Shown here piece by piece: positions 12,401 through 24,500 of a stretch of 64,000 nucleotides of DNA. The translations under genes were made by a program, and so were the position numbers. The DNA is from Dendrophyllia cribrosa. Taxonomy: Eukaryota; Cnidaria; Anthozoa; Scleractinia; Dendrophylliidae. Location of the stretch: contig JAJLRJ010000010.1 of assembly GCA_024195265.1 (NCBI GenBank), forward strand, positions 37,792,709 to 37,856,708. Direction: 5' to 3'. Within the stretch, counting starts at the first letter, position 1. Every line of letters starts with the position of its first letter. Under the pieces are notes generated by a model. That model did no database searches. It saw nothing but the letters and a program-made list of their open reading frames with translations, and had not been told where the DNA came from.

Positions 12401-15400
12401 ACTGGACTGGATTGTGTGTGTTTGATTTATTATATCTAAGATTGGTTTGTCCGTAAAAGGACCGAAAGTTTCGATTTTAGAATCCGGATTTAGAAAATTT
12501 TTCATACAATCGTTTATGTCTCAGCGATGGCTCCCTCTTCCGTTTTAACTGGCCAATCGCAATACAGCTGTGGCAGGCGAAGTTGATAAGTTCACGTCTG
12601 CATTCACGTGAAGTTCGTATCACACAGAAGTAAAATAGGTCCCTAGTGACAGTGTTTCTAGATTTTTTTTAAATAGAGCTTCAGATTGTTTCATACTTGC
12701 GTTTGTTGTGAAATGACCGAATATGAAAATGCATAATTTGATGCGCTAATTAAAGTGTGAGAAGATGCAAAAGACATGGCAAACAGCTTAACGTCACCGC
12801 CCAATGATGCCCGGGGAATGATGTGATCATCTAAACTGAGACAAGGTGTTAACCCTTTCACTCCCAGAGTCAATTATGGAGACATGTAGTGTAGTTCTAA
12901 CTTTTGAGTCTGTCGACGAAATCCTATTGTATGACCAGTACTTTTGCATGGTACAATTGTTTTTCAATATTTTAGAAAATGAAATTTGAGATTTTTCTGA
13001 CATGATCTTACACCCTGGTCTATGATCCCGATGGGATTTGAACTTACACAACCTCCCGCTCTGTAGAATGGTGCCCCACCAATTGAGCTAAAATGTTATC
13101 AGCTGGTTATGGCAATCATTGTTAAAACATAAAAACATAATATAACTCACCAAAACATCTATATTGTCTCCGTCGCATAAAGAAACTAACCGCCCTCCAT
13201 CATAGCTAATGGCCAGTGTTTGTATCACGCTGCCGTGTACGTACTCTGCTATTTGCTACAGAAAGGAAAAGACACGATACAAATTAGTACAGTTTTTCCA
13301 GAACTTTCCAGACCACTAACAGGAACGGTGCACATGCATTAATTTTTTCTGTTGCGAAGTAGTCATCTGTTAGCTAGCTGTTGTATTATACACTGTAGTT
13401 GCTATCAATACGCTTATTGGTTGCTTGTTTCCTTGTATGACATGTGAGCTGTAGAATTTAATTTTTGTTCTTATTTTTGACAATCCGCCTCGATTAGCTA
13501 TGCTAACTGCGGGTTGTCAATGTTGAAAATATTGTTATATTAATAATGAAATAAAATTGTTGTTGTTGTTGTTTTTGTTTGGTAGAATTCATGTTTGTTT
13601 CTCACCTTCCTCGTGGACATTGAGAACCCACACACAGAGCCATGCGCACTGCAGCCATACACTACATCCGGGTTACTGGGGTGACAGCGGACATCTTTTG
13701 GGTCGCCTCCCTGTGTACTATAGCGTATCCACGTAACCATTTTACCAAGTCCAGTTGTTTTTCTCTTTCCAGATAGCACGTCACCTTCATCTAAAATGAT
13801 TTTTTTTAGTTAGAGACCGGCGTCACTCTAAGCGAATATTATATTATAAAAGGCAGTAACTAAAGGTGGCTCACGACAGTTTCTAGTAATTTTCAGTTTC
13901 CAGATTGGAAAGAGTTTAGAGCCACCTTAACCCTTTCCATTATTTTTAAACTTACAAAAAATTGTATTTTAACACGCTAATTACAATTCTATAATGAAAA
14001 AATGGGGGTCACCGAGCTCGTTTTTTTAGTGATAAGCACTTAAAGCAAAAATTAAGGGTGTCTTCAACAGGTTATACTGTTACCATGGTAACCGTTACGT
14101 CATGACGATAACCATAACTTGTTCAACAAAGACGAGGCATTTGTTTGATACCATTATTGTATCATAAACTAATAACGAATTGTAGTATTGAGTATTGATC
14201 CATCCTATCAAAGTATAAGTGATGGAAAATGTTGGTAACTATTGCTTATTACCTTAAGGTACACTGTACGCACTATAAAACAGTACCATGGCTTCTTTAA
14301 AAGAACGTAGCAAGTCCTGTGTTAACGTAAAACTTTAAAAATTTTAGAGCATTGGCCGACTACTGTCTCTGCCAGCTATCGGAGTAACGCGTCAGTTTTT
14401 TTGGCGACAACGCACAAGTGTTACATCGCAACATCACCTTATATTTGTCAAGCCTATACAACTAAGTGCATTACATTATCCCCGTATGGGACGCCACATT
14501 ATTTATAATACATTAAATTTTTGCGACATCAAAAGTTTTCGACTTTAGAACTGGTATATTTCACGACACTAAATTTTCATGACTTTTTACAAGTTTTCAA
14601 TCCAAGTTACTTAATTTTCACTATTTTATCGTTCAGATAAAAAACACTTCAATCAAAAAAAGTGATTAAAAAGAGAAGAAACCAAGTCATTTTTTTTACA
14701 CATACTTTTTTTTATCAAAGATGCACTGGTATAGTCACAGTGTAATTTTCTCGATTCAAGCTGTTTAACAAAAGAATACAGTTTCTATCAGAAAACATTT
14801 AATTCGATTTTATGTGACCTGTACTGACATTAAAGTCGCACATGCACTAATTTTCGCGACATCTTTTTTTGCGTCATCAAATTTTTTGCAATGTTTTAAA
14901 AATCGCGAGAAACTAGAACATTTTTTGTCGCGAAAATTTCATAAAATAAAACCAGTAGGCCATTTCCGAGTTGCCTTATGCCTCGTTGTCAAAGCGAGGC
15001 TAGGTGCACAACCTTTAATATGGAAATGACTTTTATTTGCATTTGAATAAATACTCATTTCCGTATGAAAGGTTGTGCACCTAGCCTCGCTTTGACAACG
15101 AGGCGTAACGTAACTCGAAAATGGCCTATTTGATTTTTACTTTTTTTGTCTTCGATTATGGTAATTAATCTGAGATAAAGAAAACAAAATAAAATAACAA
15201 AATAAACTTTTAAACAAAGGAAAAAGTTTAAACTTCAACATATACATCCGAAGCCAACCTCGTACCAAGGGTCTGCGAACGAGGTTGATCCGAGACCAAG
15301 CCTGAATAGAAAGAAGCACTTAACTTTCAGTACACTCCTTCTTAGTACAGACCATTTTAAAGTCATTCAATTCAAATTCAAGAATTGTATTCACACCTTG

Positions 15401-15515
15401 AAGGCTGAATATCTTTAGAGTACAATCATCGTTAGCAGTCACTGCAAGGCGGGAATCCGCTGACACGTCACCACTCCAGGCGCGGTTGAGACTTTCATCC
15501 TCCTCTGGAGCTTTT
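3432..15515 (-). CDS. Gene 2 exons 30-39: second WD repeat block and C-terminus
   Basis: Exons: 15397-15515, 13606-13790, 13151-13255, 12058-12240, 9888-9984, 9055-9182, 6737-6905, 5944-6030, 5330-5416, 3432-3553. Repeats include CTLKIFSLQG, VYGCSAHGSVCGFS, LVSLCDGDNIDVL-VWDTTS, LEFSHDGSKLAAVI, CCFSPDDSQLLVS with LVIFNIQE, C-IFFSSDGSKLYTVG, SWDGDISVVELETG and VSGCEDRSFKILDMKTG. The last exon encodes GHMTSPQGVSAAAA ... VALGDQGSFVRLLRWM and a TGA. Introns here are long and filled with repeats. Confidence 0.8.
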
Positions 15516-18500
15516 CTGTAACGGGAAAACGGGGCAATAAGAAACGGGTAACGGGATACTTAAAACGGATAACGGGATAATAACAACGGGTAACGGGATA
15601 TAAACAAAAGGAAACGGGGCAATTAGAAACGGGTAACAGGATACCAAAACGGGTGACGGAATACTAACAAAACGGATAACGGGATACTAACAACGGGTAA
15701 AACGGATAACGAGATAATAACAACGCGTAACGGGAAATAGACAACAGGAAACGGGGCAATAAGAAACGGGTAACGGGATACTAAACACGGGTAACAAGAT
15801 AATAACAACGGGTAACGGGTTACTAACAACGGGTAATGGGATACTAACAATGGGTAACGGGAAAGAGACAACAGGAAACGGGGGCAATAAGAAACGGGTA
15901 ACGGGATACTATTTCAAAGAACTTATTGATTCAAAGTTTTAATGATTGAGAAAATGCCTAAATGTATTTTGCAAAAATATCAAGAAAAGAATAAACAGCA
16001 CCACAGTACTGCTGACTGTCTGTACTTACGGATATGGCCCTGTTAACGTCATGTCAATTGTTCCTTTAAACGTTCCTGCCCAGGTCGGAATGACATATTT
16101 TCCCCATATATGGCCTGATATTGGAAAAAAAAAGAAAAGAGATAACTCGTCATTATCGCGTTTGACTCCTTGCATGTCAAAATTCGTAATTACAAACATA
16201 CACAATTGTAATGTAAAACTATTAAAAGACGAACAGTACACAGAAAGTACTTCTTAGTCATCTGTTTAAAATTCGATTTTATCCACCGACTCAGAAGTTA
16301 GAATCGCCTTGAACAGTTTACTTTAAAGTATCACAGAAACGTTCTGCTCAATAGCTTTCATTTGAATTGTTATACTTTAGAAATTCACATACAGACTCAA
16401 AAGTTCGAACCATCTTGTACAGTTAAACCTCTCTAATACGGACACCGAAGGGACAGAGCAAAGTGTCCGTGTGAACAACAACAACATTTAGCTTTATTTG
16501 CATTATTAGAGAGGTGTCCGTATTATAGAGGTCACCACAATGACGTCACTTTTAAGACTCCACTGACAGTTTTTGTTCGGTAACTAAAAACAGGCTCACA
16601 CTCGTCTTTTAACTTCATCTAAATTGATTATATACAGCATTGAGACACTGTCTATCAGTAGTGTACTACATTGTACATCTCAGCTACATAAGTCTCGGCA
16701 TACAGTACTGTATTTGAATCACTCACGGTTTTGAAACGAACTGCAACGAAATGCTACATGTAAAAAACACTGTAATATAAAGTACAATTCTGAAAACGTC
16801 TTTCGATATATATATATATGTTTGTAACCACAAACAGGAAATTTTATTACTTACTCAAACTATCATCACCTGATCACCGGAGTGTCCGTAATAAAGAGGT
16901 TAATAAGTTTATATGAATTTGCTCTCTGGGGCCGAGATTTAGTGTCCGTTGTCCGTATTAGAGAAGGTCAGTATTATAGAGTTAGGGTTTTTAAAAGAAA
17001 TATGTGTGAATTTTGTCGGGACATAGGAAACTGTCCGTAATAGAGAATTCAATAGTCCGTAATGATACCTGATCACCGGAGTGTCCGTAATAAAGAGGTT
17101 ATATGAATTTGCTCTCTGGGGCCGAGATTTAGTGTCCGTTGCCCGTATATTAGAGAAGGTCAGTATTATAGAGGGTTTTTAAAGAAAATATGTGCGAATT
17201 TTGTCGGGAAATAGGAAACTGTCCGTAATAGAGAGGACAATAGTCCGTAATAAAGAGGCCTGTTCATAAGGCGTGGTTCGACTGTACAGCCAAAATTACA
17301 GTACTACAGGAAAGTACTGCCGTACAGCTTTTATTTGTATAGTCAGTCTTCGAGTAGTCTATTCACAGACTTTTCCTTTTGAGCCGAGCGCGCGAGCTGA
17401 ACGAAATGCTAAGGAAAAGGTAAACAATATTTGATAGTAACACTTAATTTTGGGAATTTTATTCTATTAAAAGTAATTTATTTGTCTTCTTTACACTGAG
17501 CGACTTAAATAAGAAACAAAATACCTGCGGTCATTAATCACCACAAATGTGTCCTCTCCGAAAGTAAGTTCCCCTCAAAACAACTTTTCAGTCCAGTTTA
17601 TAGTATAGACGACGAATAGTTCTTATTTTCTGTTGCGCGAAAACACAATTCTCTCGCGCTTAATGTGTATTTTTTGTGTGTGTCACCATGCTTAAAAGAG
17701 AAAAAAGAATTGTTGTCAGTTTATTTATGACCTACATGTTCCGTCAGCTTCTTCAGTGTCGGGAGTGAACTCAAACTGTACGTCATATTCTGCTGAGGCG
17801 ATGTACTGCTCCTGGACAAACTTCATTGTGCCACTGGCGACATCATAAGTGCCTGGAAATTGAAAGCAAGTTAAAACAGTTTTCTATGGCATAACAATTA
17901 TTCGTAACATATATGTGGAGTTTATCTACAATTTATCTATGATTAGCATGGTTCAATTCCAGCTGTTATCAACCTCCCCCCCCCCCCCTCCACCCGCCTG
18001 GGCCGGGGGTGGGAAATCTTACCAAGTAGTTTTGTCCTGGGTGTAGCAGGTGGGGGCAATTGAAATAATTACTTGCTTTCAAACTCAAATAGAGAAAGGA
18101 GAATTAACCGTCGTGTGTTCACGCTCTCCGCAAAACCTATAATTTGATCATTTGACGTGTAAAATGCACGTATAGAGACATTGTTTTTACTCATTAAACC
18201 TATTGCCTAAACCTATTTTATGCCGTTCTCGTTGCCGTTTCCATCGTGGGTGCTAAAGCTCCCTGATCATTTCGTAAGGTCTCTTTAAACCTACCCCTTA
18301 TTGTGTAATCTCCATCTTTATCTTTGCCTTCCCCATCTACTGTTCCATCGTCCCAAAACATGATGGGAAAACTAGCATCTCCACTGTTACCTGAAAAAAA
18401 AAAGAATTAAATAGCCTTTTTACTCCTAAAATGTTAAAATGTAGCGGTGAGGCTTCAGTATCAGTTTTGTCCTCGTTTTATTCGTCCTTCAGATAGCTTC

Positions 18501-21500
18501 CTTTGTACAATGCCAGCTGTTACTTTTTCGACGCTAGACTTCATACAATCTCTTCTAGTTTGGTCCGCCATGGTTAGTCGAGTGACGCGCGCGCCAGCTG
18601 CGAGGAACGAGGTAATTGGTGGGGCATTGGTAGGTATTAAAAACGGCGTTCACTGAAACATTTTTAAAGTAAATGAACCAGGAATTCCAGTTCATATTGC
18701 CCGATAAATAACCCCCAGGTATTGCACGATTATCAACACGCTTTTGATACTACGTTTTAAAGCCATTATCAAAGTTTAGCTACCTTCGGGAAATTCCATT
18801 TCATAATGCCCAGTGAATAGTCCTCCAGGTATCTCGCCCTCTATTTTATCTCCTTCGTCTTCATCATACCTAGATTGAAACAACATCCAATGAAATAATA
18901 GCCAAAACCAATGCATAGTTATTAAGTAACACATCGTAAGGCAAACACCTCAAACTTAAGTGATAAACCAGCTATAACTGCAAGGAAGCACACAACACCA
19001 TCCCCTCGGTATGGCCAGTACCTTACGCATGCGCACAACCATATACCCTAACAGAGGCAACCTATATTACAAACTATAACTGCAAGGAAGCACACTACAC
19101 CATCCCCTCGGTATGGTCAGTACCTTACGCATGCGCACAATCATATACCCTAACAGAGGCAACCCATATTACAAACTATAACTGCTAGGAAGCACACTAC
19201 ACCATCCCCTCGGTATGGCCAGTACCTTACGCATGCGCACAACCATATACCCTAACAGAGGCAATCTAGGATTCATCTTGTGGATCTCGAGTTTTTTACA
19301 GGTTTGCGATGAGCGCGCAAATGCATCCTGCTCCGAGTTCTCTGTTAGGTTACTTCTGTTCGGTACTGTAAGTTGTACAAAACCGCATTTTAACCTCTTA
19401 ACATCTCTGACGAGAGTCCAGAAGTTTCCCAGGAGTTATGAAGCTTACATGCAGTACTGTTTACAACCGTTCATTTTTATTATTTGTTCTGTTGCACGGT
19501 TCTGGCGATTATTTTTTCACTTTTGCACTTCCACCAAAAGGAAATAAACCGGTCATCCCCTCTGCACGCACTACGTGCCTATGTTTAGCTTTCCCAGACT
19601 GATTGACAAGTGACAAGCACCCTAATAAAGTCCCTTACCATTTTGCGGGACAGATTCCTTTGGCAAGGAATTTGAAGTTGGATTGAGCGTCCCATGTCTT
19701 GTGAATACCTTGCTCCTCTACAGACCACAAGTACCGTCCATTAGGTGTAAACCGAAGAGATGTGATTTTGCTTTCATGACTGCAATGAAAAATACAAGAC
19801 TGGTTCAGCTTTTCCGCCTTAGTTACCCCTTTCGTTCAGCCCACAGCCAAACGATGAATCGTGTAACGTGATACTAGCTTTTACGTCGGTAACTGCCCGT
19901 TTCCCGTCAGACGTAGCGGCCTTGAAAGCTGAGTTTCCCTCTTCTCAACGTGCAGTATCGAAAATCTTTCAGTAATTACAGACTGGAATGCAAAACAAAC
20001 TCTGTTTTAGACCCATACATTTATAAAATCTATACCCAAATTAGCTTTTAAACCATTTTCTTGTCTCGTGCCATTTTGCATACTTACCACTCAGGGGAAT
20101 CGTCCTTGGCTACCAATTTATAAATCACCTCACAGTTTTCCGCATCCCAGATAACAATCTGGCGATTTCTAAACAATACAAGACAACAATAAACGTAGAA
20201 AGGTTATAAGTTGCGGTCAAACGTAATTCTTAGCGTGACTGTTTTTGTAGGTTCTTACTCGTATCCTACGGCAAGAAATTTTCCATCTGGGGAAAAATCC
20301 ATGTGCTGCACTTCAGATTTCTTAAAATCTTTGTCTTTGTTGATCATGCTTTTAACCTGAAAAGGTAATAGAGATCGCATAAAAACTCATGGCTTTTACG
20401 CGTTGTAGTTGAGAATCACACACTATTGTTGATACCATATAGTTGATTATAATGATGATGATTATGATGATGATGATGATGATGAGGACCGGACTTAAAA
20501 GCTACAAGTACGATGCAAGTGTAAGCTTCAGCGAAAGCATAAGCACACGTGTAAATCGGTACAAGGCAGGTATGAGCACAACACAAGAAGAAGAAAAGGA
20601 AAACTTTTCTTTCTTCCTGTGCTTGTGCTTATGCTTGCGTCTTTGCGTTGCCCGCGTTAACCGTAGCCCAAGTGACTGTTTTCCACATTACACTCTTGTC
20701 ATGTACAGCAGTGATCAGAATTTAAAGACACTGCACCTACATTTGTCACCTTGTGCTTGCGCTGTTTTCACCTTTGGCTGACAAAAGCTCCCTGTGCGAT
20801 CAATTCTCCCAAGCGGCCACATTTCTCAAGCGGCCAATTATCTATGATACCAATTTCTTTCTTTTTTAAATCACTCGATATCTGACACCTCTCGTAATCG
20901 CGTGCACAAAAAGTTGGCTTTGATCACCTTTGATTTCTATTAAAGGAGTGAAAAGGAGTGATAAAGTTGCGCGACACAAGCATCAAATATAATGTGATCA
21001 AAGGTTTTAACAGCAAAAGTACTTTTGACGTTGCTTTTGATGCACCTTTGACTTGCGTTAAAAGTATTAGAAATTTGATGCAGGTCACATGCGAATCATA
21101 GGTATACCTTTGTACAAGCCAAAGCAACATTTGACAGCACCTTTACTATACATACCTTTGATAAACATAAAAAATGTACTACGTTTTACTTAAATCAAAT
21201 ACGGCCTTTGTCACCTTTGCCATCCGTGTCAAACAATTGGTAAACGGCCTTTGCCACCTATAATAAATGTCAAAGGTGTGTGGTAAAGGCAATGTTTCGT
21301 GGGGATCGACCATTTTTGTTAGGCAACCAATTTTCATGGTATTTTGCTTGACCGTTTATGAGGCTGGTTGCACAGTAGACCCTACTGTTAAAAGTCATTC
21401 AAAAAGCACGGCATGAGGAGTGCCCCACCTGTGCTCCAGTGGTACTGTCTAGTATTCTGACTTCCGCTTTACTCATCCCACAAGCCACGTGACTTCCGTC

Positions 21501-24500
21501 AGGCGAATACAACACCCGGTAATATCTCTCGTTTTCACTGGAAACCGTTATCAAAAGAGCACCTTAAAAATAACACAGTAGAATAATGACATTTATTTTC
21601 CATCAACGATATATGCGATATGACCAAGTGGCCACTCGTGTAAACAACCAGCTCCTTTTGACGATTAAATCAGTTTTCGGCCAGACACTTCATATGGAAC
21701 CTTTTGTTGGCGACCATCTTGTCTGATCCTGAATGTGGTTGCTCACAAGAAATTCAACTGTATTCAGTGTTTAATCCTAGAGTCTAACCTAAAGTGATCC
21801 TACATTTTGATCCTAGACAGAATTCAAGTGTCGTTTTATCGAGTCCAGTTTTTACGCATTAGACCGTTGTTAACTACTTGTCCGGGCGCAGAGCAAAATC
21901 GAATACAAATACCGAAGATGTGTGCTTACTACGACGCGTATCTAAGACAGCAAATATAAGGTGTCTCGAAACTAACGAAGATGAACGAAAGTTTACGAAA
22001 ACTCGCGAAAACAACCAAAAGAATGTGCTTTGAGTCTACACAAAAACTCGTGGTGTTTCCACCGCGAGTTAAAGTGCTGCCTGACTCTGTAGAGCACAGA
22101 GAATACACAGACCCAAAGAGGAAATTTGAGCAAAAATCTTAAAATTATTATTTTTTATTTCCCATATCAAGTTATATAATTGGAAACTCTGTAAAAATAG
22201 ACTCAAACTGATCTGTTGTAAAGGTGTGGGGATCCTGTGGTCTTCGTTCCCAGAAGCCCTAGCTTGAACGCCCGGAGAGTAGAGCAAGCGATTGTTTTAT
22301 GTAACTGGGCACAGAATTAAACTGAGGTTTTTTAAAACTACAATACTTGTTAAAGTTATATAGTTGCTAACCTGTTTCGACATCCCATATGGTCAAGTAA
22401 AACACGTGACCAGTTTCCGAATCTGTTCCACAACAAATATGGCGGCCATTGGGTGAAAACACAATGCTTTGTGACCCAGAAAATTTACCCCAGTTTAGAG
22501 ACAGCACTTTGGCGCTTAGCGCCTGAGGTTTGTTCACGTGACATAACCAGTGCGGTTTGTCCGCCAGGGAAGCTAGATACGCCTGTTAGAAAAGAAAACA
22601 GATTTGAAGTGTAATTTGTTCTTAGCTCGGTTGCTCCTAGAAATAATTAAATTGAATCTTTTTCGGGTGGCCAATTTACTAAATTTTCCTGCTTTTAGAA
22701 TTGTTTATCATGGATGGGAGCAGTGTGTGTTTTCTTTGAGTTTACATTTTTCATGACTGACACAAAAGTTAAATCTAGTGCAACATCAATCACTCAAAGA
22801 AAACTCATTTTTAAAACAAATGTATGAATGTATGCGTAAATGTTAATTCTCTGATTCCTCATTTTTAAAACAATCAGCTTAGAGCAAAACCAAAATTAAT
22901 CGTGACGTGGTTTACACGGGTTTTCCTACTCTTGGCACGGCCAGTGGCATGTTTTCCCGCCTTTGCCACAGGGTACTTGATTTGCTATTCTCGTTTGGCA
23001 CTGGTTGCAAGTTTTACTGTACTTGGCAGGGCAAGGTAGAGTACGTTATTTCCGCTTGCTCGTCATTGGCCAAATGTAAGAGCATGATGGATTGGAAATG
23101 TTAACTGAACTTACGTTATTGAAGGTAAGCTTTCATAGTATTAACTCTTTTTAAAATTACCAAGAGGGTAGATCAACATTTTTTTCCCTTCTTTTTTTAA
23201 TATTGACAATATAGCGGTTGAGGAATTTCGAAAGAAGATTTTGTTCTTTACCTGAGCTGCCTTTGCCGGTGCGCTTGAGTCGGGAAAATTTGCAGCTTGC
23301 TGCACAGTGCATTCTGGGTATTGATTCAGAACTTGAACATTCTCACTTAACATCTGCGCAAACTCCTTGAGGCTCAATGCAGGTTGTTGGTTGCCAGATG
23401 ACTTTGCAAGGGTTGAAGCTTGTTTCATTTCATTGATGAGCTCGTAGACTAGACCAACTTTACATTTTGCCTGATCGAAAAAAGTAGAGGTTTTAAGAAT
23501 AAACATAACGAATGCTTCTTAAAGAATTAGTAGTTCGCTTGAAGCGAGAATGAGAATGATATACATATACGCTTCTGAAGCGTCATTGGATCATTTTCAT
23601 AAATTTCCTCAAATATCAAATAAAACAAACCTCAAATAAATTTAATCTTTTTTAAGCAAACGACCAGATTCCATTCAAAGAAACCGATCGGTTATCCTGC
23701 TAGCATTCCCCTCCCCCCTCCCCCCTCCCCCCACCCCTCCCACAATCCCACAATCCCCGCCCCGAGTCCGAGAGCTTGTTCGCAGGCTATGGATTTGTTG
23801 AAGCTACTTTGTTACTTTGTTACTACTTTTTGCTACTTTTGCTACGGTTTGTTGAAGCTACTTTTACTTACTTCTAGAAATGGTATACAACACACTGACT
23901 CTAGGAACAGTTGCCATCGTTCAGCGCCAATAAGAGCTGTGGGTAGTTCGGTAAGTTTTCTCATGTTGTATTGGCGATTCTTTAAACTGAAAGTAACGAT
24001 CATAAACTGACGTGTCACACTTCAGGATTCAGTATCCACAGACTCAAAAACTTCTACAACGGCAAAATAAACCTGTACTGCAGGAAAGTAATGCGCGATA
24101 GATGTCATTTCCATGGTAATCGTATCAATAACAAAATTCTCGATCCACCCGCCTATTTCTTACGTAATTGGCGCGCGATCACGTGGGTGTCCAATTACAG
24201 CTATCCAATTACAACTTTTTGTAATTGGATAGCTGTAATTGGACACCTACGTTGCGCGCGCGTCAATCAGGTGCACTTTAATGGGTTCTTTTCTTCGCGG
24301 CTGTTTCCTCCTGCTTTTAAACTAATAGAAAATATCCTTGATGTTTTGAGTACAAAAAACTCCACATACTGGATAGACTTTTTAATCTTGAATTTTGTTA
24401 TTGATTCGATAAATTAGTAATTGAACTTCGTATCGTACAATTCAGGGGTAATCGTGCTTGTAATTTCAAATCGGCCGAGCGCGTAAATTACTCGCCCAAT

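Noticed and set aside
15623..15887. Two overlapping ORFs of periodic YPLLV residues
   Set aside because: Read-through of the AACGGGTAACGGGATA minisatellite.
20443..20781. 112-codon plus-strand ORF
   Set aside because: Begins in a GAT microsatellite, lies in an intron of gene 2 and has no domain signature.
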